64,000 nucleotides of DNA from Lysobacter terrestris. Its GTDB lineage: Bacteria; Pseudomonadota; Gammaproteobacteria; Xanthomonadales; Xanthomonadaceae. Each line of letters opens with the position of its first letter. Position 1 is the first letter of the stretch. Position numbers and translations under genes: made by a program. Positions 58,196-64,000 of this stretch are shown one piece after another. The stretch is taken from contig NZ_CP060820.1 in NCBI RefSeq assembly GCF_014489475.1, forward strand, positions 2,930,001 through 2,994,000, given 5' to 3'. Under the pieces are notes generated by a model. The model ran no database searches. It was not told the DNA's origin and saw only the letters and a program-made list of their open reading frames with translations.

Positions 58196-58864
58196 ATGCT
58201 GCCGCGCAAGCTGTTGGCTGAGTTCATCGGCACCGCGTTGCTGCTCGCTACGGTCGTCGGCTCGGGGATCATGGGCGTGGCGTTGTCTGCGGGGAACGAC
58301 GGCATCGCGCTGCTCGCCAATGCCGCTGCCACCGCGGGCGTGCTGTACGTGCTGATCGTCGTGCTGGGCCCGGTATCGGGCGCGCATTTCAATCCCGTGG
58401 TCACGCTGGCGATGCGCCTGCGCGGCGAACTGGATTCGGTGACCGCGGCCGCCTATGTCGTCGTGCAGGTCGTCGCGGCGATTGCGGGCGTGCTGCTGGC
58501 GCATGCGATGTTCGACCAGCCGTTGCTGCAGCCCGGTACGCACGTGCGCACCGGGGCGTCGCAATGGCTCAGCGAAGGCGTGGCGACGTTCGGCCTGCTG
58601 TTCACCATCCTCCTCGGCATCCGCCAGCGCCCGGCGGCCATTCCTGCGCTGGTGGCGAGCTACATCTTCGCGGCGTACTGGTTCACCGCCAGCACGTCCT
58701 TCGCCAATCCGGCGGTGACGCTGGCGCGATCGCTTACGCAGACCTTCGCCGGCATCCGGCCGGACGACGTCAGCGGCTTCGTGCTGGCGCAGCTGGCGGG
58801 GGCGGTGCTTGCGATCGGGGCGGCATCGCTGCTCGCGGAGAAGGATGCCCGCGTCACCGGATAG
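58196..58864 (+). CDS. aqpS: MIP-family aquaglyceroporin, probably arsenite channel
   Basis: A 222-residue membrane protein with six predicted helices and two NPA-type boxes: HFNPVVTLAMR (NPV) in the first half and FANPAVTLARS in the second. It begins LAEFIGTALLLATVVGSGIMG. It starts two bases after the arsC stop and closes the operon. In Sinorhizobium a channel of this kind (AqpS) replaces an arsenite pump and lets arsenite leak out after ArsC has made it. The same role here is inference from context. An in-frame GTG overlapping arsC is an alternative start. Confidence 0.87.
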   Translation: MLPRKLLAEFIGTALLLATVVGSGIMGVALSAGNDGIALLANAAATAGVLYVLIVVLGPVSGAHFNPVVTLAMRLRGELDSVTAAAYVVVQVVAAIAGVLLAHAMFDQPLLQPGTHVRTGASQWLSEGVATFGLLFTILLGIRQRPAAIPALVASYIFAAYWFTASTSFANPAVTLARSLTQTFAGIRPDDVSGFVLAQLAGAVLAIGAASLLAEKDARVTG

Positions 58865-58872
58865 GGCGCGGG

Positions 58873-59706
58873 TCAGGCTGCGACGGCGGCCAGTGTGGCC
58901 TCGCAATCGGCGTGCAGCTTGAGCGTGGCCAGATCGTCGGCGCGCGTCACGCCGCGGGTCAGGATCGCCAGCGGCAGCCCGGCTTCGTGTGCCATGCGCG
59001 CGAACCGGAAACCCGAATAGACCATCAGCGAAGAACCCACGACCAGCATCGCATCGCTGCGATGCAAGGCTTCGGCCGCGGTTTCCACGCGAGGACGCGG
59101 TACGTTCTCGCCGAAGAAGACGACGTCCGGCTTCAACAGGCCATTGCAGTCCGGGCACGCCGGCGGGCGGAAGCCGCCGAAGTCGACGCCTTCCAGATCG
59201 GCATCGCCGTCGGGCGCGGCACCCGCGGCCAGCGTCGTCCACTCGGGATGCTCCGCGGCCAGCAGCGCCTGCACCGAGGCGCGGGGCAGGCGATTGCTGC
59301 ATTGCAGGCACACGACCTGGTCGATGCGGCCATGCAGGTCGATCACGCGGCGGTGCCCGGCGCGGTCATGCAGGCCATCGACGTTCTGCGTGACCAGCAT
59401 CGACACCTTGCCTTGTGCTTCCAGCCCGGCCAACGCGGCATGGGCCCGGTTGGGCCGGGCGCGTTCGACCACCGGCCAGCCGACGAAGCTGCGCGCCCAG
59501 TACCGCGCGCGCATCGCCGGCTCCTGCACGAACGCCTGGTAGGTGATGGGTGCGCGTCGCTTCCATTCCCCGTCGGCGCCGCGGTAGTCGGGAATGCCGG
59601 AATTCGTGCTGACCCCGGCGCCGGTCAGGACGAAGATCGCGCGATGCGCATCGAGCCAGTCGCGGAGCGCGGGGAGGGCATCGGGTTCCGGGATGGCGGG
59701 CGGCAT
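58873..59706 (-). CDS. Sir2-family NAD-dependent protein deacylase (sirtuin)
   Basis: A 277-residue sirtuin. GAGVSTNSGIPDYRG (NAD loop), TQNVDGLHDRAG, IDLHGRIDQVVC (catalytic His), zinc Cys pairs CLQC and CPDC, and KPDVVFFGENVP with GSSLMVYSGFRF are all present. The GAGVSTNSGIPDYRG wording and length fit the class II/SIRT4-like bacterial branch. It removes acyl groups from lysines; the targets are unknown. It converges with the aquaporin gene eight bases apart. Confidence 0.95.
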   Translation of the reverse strand: MPPAIPEPDALPALRDWLDAHRAIFVLTGAGVSTNSGIPDYRGADGEWKRRAPITYQAFVQEPAMRARYWARSFVGWPVVERARPNRAHAALAGLEAQGKVSMLVTQNVDGLHDRAGHRRVIDLHGRIDQVVCLQCSNRLPRASVQALLAAEHPEWTTLAAGAAPDGDADLEGVDFGGFRPPACPDCNGLLKPDVVFFGENVPRPRVETAAEALHRSDAMLVVGSSLMVYSGFRFARMAHEAGLPLAILTRGVTRADDLATLKLHADCEATLAAVAA

Positions 59707-59770
59707 TCGGTATTCGATACGGCGGCGGCGAGGCTTCCAAGATGGAGGCGGACTCGCGCTGCATCAATCC

Positions 59771-60076
59771 TCAGCGCAGGCTGCTGAGCACTTCGTTGAT
59801 CTGCTGTTCCTGCGCCGGTGCGAACAGCACGCCCAGGTGGTCGATGCCGACGCGGACCACGAGGCCGTGGACGACGATCGGCTGGTCCGGGTCGAGTTCG
59901 AAGAACATGCGCAGCGCCGCGCCTTCGGTCGGGGTCCAGTCGTCCTCGGGCAGGCACAGGCGCGCGCCGCCTTCCGACATGTTGAGCACCGAGGCGCTAT
60001 GCCGCTCGCCGTTCGGCGTGAACATGATCGCCATCAGGGTGTTGCGGCGGCGGTGGCGGCGGTTCTCGGTTTCCAT
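59771..60076 (-). CDS. PilZ-domain c-di-GMP receptor
   Basis: A 101-residue single-domain PilZ protein. The N-terminal ENRRHRRRNTLM provides the R-x-x-x-R motif, and SVLNMSEGGARL the N-x-S-x-x-G motif, so c-di-GMP binding is likely. The rest (AALRMFFELDPDQPIVVHGLVVRVG) completes the beta barrel. Output is unknown. The start is METENRRH, with GAGG about 8 bases before it. It lies 64 bases upstream (in its reading direction) of the sirtuin, possibly in one transcript. Confidence 0.9.
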   Translation of the reverse strand: METENRRHRRRNTLMAIMFTPNGERHSASVLNMSEGGARLCLPEDDWTPTEGAALRMFFELDPDQPIVVHGLVVRVGIDHLGVLFAPAQEQQINEVLSSLR

Positions 60077-60209
60077 TGCGGAATCCTCGTGGGACACCGA
60101 TCAGCAACGGCGCGGCGGGGAAAAGGGGGCCAAGTCGTCGGAACTGGTCGCCGCCCATCGTTGCAGCCATCACCCGGGGGCAGTCTCCGTCAAGCCGCGC
60201 GGGTGAAGC

Positions 60210-60425
60210 CTACCGTAGCGGCATTCCGTTCTCCTCGCAGCAGCTGCGCACGCGATCGGCGACATCCTCCCAGTGCGGTGCCTGCGGATTGCGCATGCGT
60301 TCCCAGGTGGCCGCCAGGGCAGGCTCGATGTCGCGCCATTCGCCGTGCCTGCATTCGTCGTGCGCGACACGGAGCACGGCGTTCAACAGGACTTCGTCGA
60401 CGCTGGGGATCTGATGCAGGTTCAT
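60210..60425 (-). CDS. Small conserved hypothetical protein
   Basis: A 71-residue acidic soluble protein (MNLHQIPSVDEVLLNAVLRV, HDECRHGEWRDIEPALAATW, DVADRVRSCCEENG). Mostly helical, with three Cys. The ATG has GGGGTACCCC, a weak ribosome-site-like sequence, in front. No domain known. Confidence 0.58.
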   Translation of the reverse strand: MNLHQIPSVDEVLLNAVLRVAHDECRHGEWRDIEPALAATWERMRNPQAPHWEDVADRVRSCCEENGMPLR

Positions 60426-60633
60426 GGGGTACCCCCGACAGGGACGTAATCACTACGCCTGCGTCGCCGCGTACGCAATGCGGCTGCATGTTGGCGGCTG
60501 AACGGGTCAGGTCGGGGTGATTCGGGCAGGATCGGCAAAGCGCCGGGCATCCATAAGGCATCCCCCAACCATCGGCCTACGACCGGGGCCCGGCACTGGG
60601 CTAGGCTGCCCGGACTTTCCACGGGGACTCCAC

Positions 60634-62691
60634 ATGAAACGTTCACCGCTCAGCCTCGGGCTGGCGCTCGCCGTCGTGTTCGCCGGCGCACCGATGGCGC
60701 ACGCCGCCGATGTCGACACCAAGCCGCGCCTGGGCACGTTCGGGGTCGACCTGACGGCGCGCGATACCACGGCCAAGCCGGGCCAGGACTTCAACCGCTA
60801 CGTCAACGGCCATTGGCTGGACACGTACCAGCTGAAGGACTACGAGACCTCGTACGGTTCCTTCAACCAGCTGCGCGATCTCTCCGAAACGCAGGTGCAC
60901 GCGATCATCACCGAGCTGCAGCAGCGCAAGGACCTCGCCGCGGGCAGCGAGGCGCAGAAGCTGCGCGACTATTACGCCAGCTACATGGACCGCGCCGCGC
61001 GTGATGCCGCCGGCATCAAGCCGCTGCAGCCGGTGCTCGACGGGATCGCGGCGATCCGGTCGAAGGACGCGCTCATCGCGGCCTTCGGCAACGCCGACCT
61101 GTCCGGCACGACGACGCCGGTGCGCTTCGGCGTCGAACTCGACCGCAAGGACCCGGACCAGTACCTGGTCAGCCTGCGCGTCGGTGGCCTGGGCCTGCCG
61201 GACAAGGACTACTACCTCAACGCCGACGAACGCTTCGTCAAGATCCGCGCGGCCTACCTCGATCACATCCAGCGCATGCTCGGCTTCGCCGGCGTCAAGG
61301 ATGCGAAGGCGCGCGCCGAAGCGGTGCTCGCGCTGGAGACCGAACTCGCCAAGCCGCAGTGGGAGCGCGCGCAACTGCGCAACCGCGACAAGACCTACAA
61401 CGCTTCCGCCTTCGCCGAGTTCGTGAAGCAGTACCCGGGCTACGACTGGTCGGCGCAGCTGAAGGTGCAGGGCATGCCCGCGCTCGACCGCGTCAACGTC
61501 GTCACGCCCAGCGCCGTGCAACCGGTGCTCGACGTGGTCGCGAAGACGCCGCTGCCGGCATGGCGCGACTACCTGACCTTCCACGCCGTGCGCAACAACG
61601 CGCCGCTGCTGAGCCGCGAGATCGACGATGCGGCCTTTGCGTTCACCGGCACCGTGCTCGGTGGGCAGAAGGCGCAGCGCGACGACTGGAAGCGCGCGGT
61701 CGCGCTGACCACCGGCATGGAAGGCCTGGGCGATGCCATGGGCAAGCTCTATGTCGAGCGCCATTTCTCGCCGCAGTCCAAGGCCGCGATGCAGGCGCTG
61801 GTCGAGAACCTGCGCAAGGCCCTGCGCAGCAACATCGAGAAGATCGAGTGGATGGGGCCGGCGACCAAGGCCGAGGCCTACCGCAAGCTCGCGTCCTTCC
61901 GTCCCAAGGTCGGCTATCCCGACAAGTGGCGCGACTACTCCAGCGTGACCATCGTCCCGGGCGACCTGGTGGCGAACGTCATGCAGCTGCGCCAGTACGG
62001 CCGCAACGACCAGGTGTCGCGCATCGGCAAGCGCACCGATCGCGACGAGTGGGGCATGACGCCGCAGACGGTCAACGCGTACTACAACTCGACCTTCAAC
62101 GAGATCGTGTTCCCCGCGGCCATCCTGCAGGCGCCGTTCTTCGACCTCAACGCCGATCCGGCGGTGAACTACGGCGGCATCGGCGCGGTGATCGGCCACG
62201 AGATGGGCCACGGCTTCGACGACCAGGGCAGCAAGTCCGACTACGCCGGCATCCAGCGCAACTGGTGGACCGACGCCGACCGCGCCGGCTTCGAGCAGCG
62301 CACCAAGCTGCTGGGCGCGCAGTACGACGCGTTCTGCCCGCTGGAAGGCCAGTGCGTCAACGGCTCGCTCACCATGGGCGAGAACATCGGCGATCTGGGT
62401 GGTCTGTCGATGGCGTACACCGCCTACCAGCTCAGCTTGAACGGCAAGCCGGCACCGGTGATCGAAGGCCTGGGCGGCGACCAGCGTTTCTTCCTGTCGT
62501 GGGGCCAGATCTGGAAGGGCAAGTACCGCGACGAAGCGCTGCTCAACCAGATCAAGACCAACCCGCATTCGCCGTCGCAGTACCGCGCCAACGGTCCGCT
62601 GCGCAACTTCGATCCCTGGTACCGGGCGTTCGGCGTGAAGCAGGGCGATGCGATGTACCTGGCGCCGGAGCAGCGCGTGCGGATCTGGTGA
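60634..62691 (+). CDS. Second exported M13-family zinc metallopeptidase
   Basis: A 685-residue protein with a signal peptide (LSLGLALAVVFAGAPMAHA). The N-terminal domain starts KPGQDFNRYVNGHWLDTY. The zinc motif is VIGHEMGHGFDDQGS (His522, Glu523, His526), with ENIGDLGGLSMAY for the third ligand and NAYYNSTFNEIVFPAAILQAP before it. Homologous over its whole length to the M13 enzyme at 30940 but clearly diverged, including the signal and the HEMGH variant. The C-terminal W after RVRI is the typical M13 end (RVW/CEVW). A terminator follows. Confidence 0.95.
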   Translation: MKRSPLSLGLALAVVFAGAPMAHAADVDTKPRLGTFGVDLTARDTTAKPGQDFNRYVNGHWLDTYQLKDYETSYGSFNQLRDLSETQVHAIITELQQRKDLAAGSEAQKLRDYYASYMDRAARDAAGIKPLQPVLDGIAAIRSKDALIAAFGNADLSGTTTPVRFGVELDRKDPDQYLVSLRVGGLGLPDKDYYLNADERFVKIRAAYLDHIQRMLGFAGVKDAKARAEAVLALETELAKPQWERAQLRNRDKTYNASAFAEFVKQYPGYDWSAQLKVQGMPALDRVNVVTPSAVQPVLDVVAKTPLPAWRDYLTFHAVRNNAPLLSREIDDAAFAFTGTVLGGQKAQRDDWKRAVALTTGMEGLGDAMGKLYVERHFSPQSKAAMQALVENLRKALRSNIEKIEWMGPATKAEAYRKLASFRPKVGYPDKWRDYSSVTIVPGDLVANVMQLRQYGRNDQVSRIGKRTDRDEWGMTPQTVNAYYNSTFNEIVFPAAILQAPFFDLNADPAVNYGGIGAVIGHEMGHGFDDQGSKSDYAGIQRNWWTDADRAGFEQRTKLLGAQYDAFCPLEGQCVNGSLTMGENIGDLGGLSMAYTAYQLSLNGKPAPVIEGLGGDQRFFLSWGQIWKGKYRDEALLNQIKTNPHSPSQYRANGPLRNFDPWYRAFGVKQGDAMYLAPEQRVRIW

Positions 62692-62719
62692 TCCGTCCAT
62701 CGGCATCGTGATGTAAAAG

Positions 62720-62745
62720 ACAAGGCCCGCGATCGCGGGCCTTGT
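62720..62745. terminator. Bidirectional terminator between convergent genes
   Basis: A 26-base perfect palindrome: ACAAGGCCCGCGA joined to TCGCGGGCCTTGT. It lies between the second M13 peptidase stop and the glutathione S-transferase stop. Confidence 0.85.
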
Positions 62746-62770
62746 CGTATGCGGTGGTGTCCGCGCGGAG

Positions 62771-63427
62771 TCAGTCGCGATCGGGTGCGCCCAGCGGGAA
62801 GTAGCTGCGGTACGGCCGGGCCTCGTCCACCGCACGCTTGAACGACGGGCGTGCGAGCAGGCGCTCGCGATAGGCACGCACGTTGCCGTAGCGCGGGTCG
62901 ATCCGGTGCGTCCAGTCGGCGTAGAACAGGAACGGCGCGGCCGCGCAGTCGGCGAGGGAAAAGCCGGTGCCCGCGGCCCATTCGCGCCCGGCCATGTGCG
63001 CGTCGAGCCACGCGTAGGCGGTTTCCAGCATCTTGCGCGCTTCGCCGACACCGTAGGGATCGCGCTCGCCTTCCGCGCGCAGGCGATCGAACACGAACTT
63101 CTGCTGCGGCGTGGACACGTAGTTGTCGAAGAAGCGGTCCAGCATGCGCACTTCCAGCGCGGCCGCCGGGTCTTCGGGGATGAGCTTCACCGGCCCGGGA
63201 CGGTGCACCTGCAGGTACTCGATGACGCAGGTCGCCTCGAGGATCGTGCGCTCGCCGTCGACCAGCACCGGAAAGCGCCCCATCGGCCACAGCGCGGCCA
63301 GTTCCGCACGCGGCTGCTCCTCGTCGAGGTTGCGGTAGTCGAACGGGATCGCGTTTTCGTACAGCGCGATCAGCGCCTTCTGGCTGTAGGACGAGAACGG
63401 GTGGGCGTACAGGCGCAGTGCGGTCAT
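62771..63427 (-). CDS. Glutathione S-transferase family protein
   Basis: A 218-residue two-domain GST. The N-terminal thioredoxin-like domain starts LRLYAHPFSSYSQKALIALYENAIPFDYRNLD, with the catalytic Ser region (HPFSSYS), the cis-Pro in RFPVLVDGERTILEATCVIEYL, and the E-A/S-x glutathione-binding turn. The C-terminal helical domain has FSLADCAAAPFLFYAD, the N-capping box. The substrate is unknown; this is one of the broad bacterial GSTs. It is followed on the same strand by nothing before the terminator. Confidence 0.93.
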   Translation of the reverse strand: MTALRLYAHPFSSYSQKALIALYENAIPFDYRNLDEEQPRAELAALWPMGRFPVLVDGERTILEATCVIEYLQVHRPGPVKLIPEDPAAALEVRMLDRFFDNYVSTPQQKFVFDRLRAEGERDPYGVGEARKMLETAYAWLDAHMAGREWAAGTGFSLADCAAAPFLFYADWTHRIDPRYGNVRAYRERLLARPSFKRAVDEARPYRSYFPLGAPDRD

Positions 63428-63541
63428 GGCGGTTTCGCGTGGTGGTGTTGCAGTGGCGACGAACGGGGAGGCGCCGGATCGACACGCGGCATAGCGAAGC
63501 CGCGAAGGCCGCCGCGGCGGCCTTCGATGCGCGGGATCGCC

Positions 63542-64000
63542 TTACTTCTTCAGCGCCTTGACCGCGGCGAGCGTCTCCTGCACGTGCCGCGCGGGGTTCA
63601 GGTCGGAATACGCGTGCGCGATCGCGCCGTTGCGCGCGATCACGTAGGACGTACGGCTGGACCATTCCGGCTTCTTGTCCAGGATCGCGTCGTACTGCTT
63701 GGCGATCGCCGCGCCGGGATCGGCGGCGACCGGGAACTTGCCGCCGCAGTGTTCGGTTTCCCTGGAGAAATCCGCGAGTTCGTCCACGTTGCCGGCGGTG
63801 ATGCCGATCACCGTCGCGCCCTGCGCCTTGAACTTGTCGATGGCCTGGGAGAACTGCCGCGCTTCGATGTTGCAACCCGGGGTGTGCGCGGCGGGGAAGA
63901 AGTAGACGACGACCGGTCCCTTCTTCAGCGCGTCGGACAGCTTGTAGGTGAAGGGCTTGCCCGCGAGGTAGGCCGATGCGGAGAAGTCGGGGGCCTTGGC
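63542..64000 (-). CDS. Peroxiredoxin of the Bcp/PrxQ type (5' end outside window)
   Basis: The C-terminal 152 residues of a thioredoxin-fold peroxidase. The window end cuts it inside the N-terminus (APDFSASAYLAGK is visible). The peroxidatic Cys lies in FFPAAHTPGCNIEARQF (P-x-x-x-T-P-x-C). GATVIGITAGNVDELADFSRE and the later PVAADPGAAIAKQYDA, SSRTSYVIARNGAIAH follow the AhpC/TSA pattern. Bcp usually has a resolving Cys five residues later; here that position is Ala or Arg, so it may be a 1-Cys type or use Cys in EHCGG. The start codon lies beyond position 64000. Confidence 0.9.
   Translation of the reverse strand, partial: AKAPDFSASAYLAGKPFTYKLSDALKKGPVVVYFFPAAHTPGCNIEARQFSQAIDKFKAQGATVIGITAGNVDELADFSRETEHCGGKFPVAADPGAAIAKQYDAILDKKPEWSSRTSYVIARNGAIAHAYSDLNPARHVQETLAAVKALKK

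Noticed and set aside
60643-63051. Minus-strand open frame of about 800 codons over the second M13 peptidase
   Set aside because: No domain in the translation, and it overlaps an active-site-complete peptidase gene and a terminator.

Overview
The window is a 64 kb piece of a GC-rich bacterial chromosome, most likely from the Xanthomonadaceae/Lysobacteraceae (Lysobacter or Luteimonas type). This is inferred from the C/G-ending codon use and from the gene set: secreted S8, S9, M13 and M20 peptidases, a PilU ATPase, DbpA, an XRE/DUF2975 pair, DUF2388-DUF4105, and an arsR-arsI-arsN2-arsC-aquaporin operon. The intergenic palindromes also fit that group. I see no rRNA, tRNA, CRISPR array, complete insertion sequence or phage.

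Layout: 1-2895 is the 3' part of icmF (fused isobutyryl-CoA mutase/G protein), with a REP palindrome pair inserted in frame in its linker. 2932-5461 is a clearly lower-GC two-gene cassette: a DUF262/ParB-like protein with a DGLQR motif, and a HEPN-type protein with an R-X4-H motif. This cassette is the best candidate for an undescribed defence or toxin-type system. 5.9-9.4 kb holds an alpha/beta hydrolase, a GFA-domain protein and an M20-family hydrolase with altered metal ligands. 9.8-14.7 kb is an accessory cell-envelope cluster: a lipoprotein, a predicted two-domain peptidoglycan hydrolase without a signal peptide, an L,D-transpeptidase, an LpxR-like outer-membrane protein and a small secreted protein.

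15-20 kb holds secreted proteins of unknown function, an HxlR regulator, and an NTF2-like/TetR/GNAT operon preceded by a perfect operator palindrome. 20.3-25.4 kb has a small secreted protein, a subtilisin-like protease and an S9 peptidase with an extra N-terminal domain. 25.4-38.2 kb is mostly housekeeping and conserved hypotheticals: YkgJ, a methyltransferase, DUF1456, a pseudouridine synthase, a VOC protein, a GpsA-like enzyme, M13 peptidase, YaiI/DUF188, AIM24, DUF3228, YdeI-like, and the XRE/DUF2975 pair with tandem operators. 38.4-46.5 kb carries a lipoprotein with 32 consecutive prolines, a TPR lipoprotein, a methyltransferase and a 1334-residue beta-helix protein with six tandem repeats.

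46.8-56.4 kb has DbpA, PilU, an aspartoacylase-like enzyme, DUF2388/DUF4105, a Tat-exported dienelactone-hydrolase-like protein, an esterase and a beta-CASP nuclease. 56.5-58.9 kb is an arsenic-resistance operon without an obvious arsenite pump gene. 58.9-64 kb has a sirtuin, a PilZ protein, a second M13 peptidase, a glutathione S-transferase and a peroxiredoxin cut off by the window end. Three families of intergenic palindromes are scattered through the whole region.
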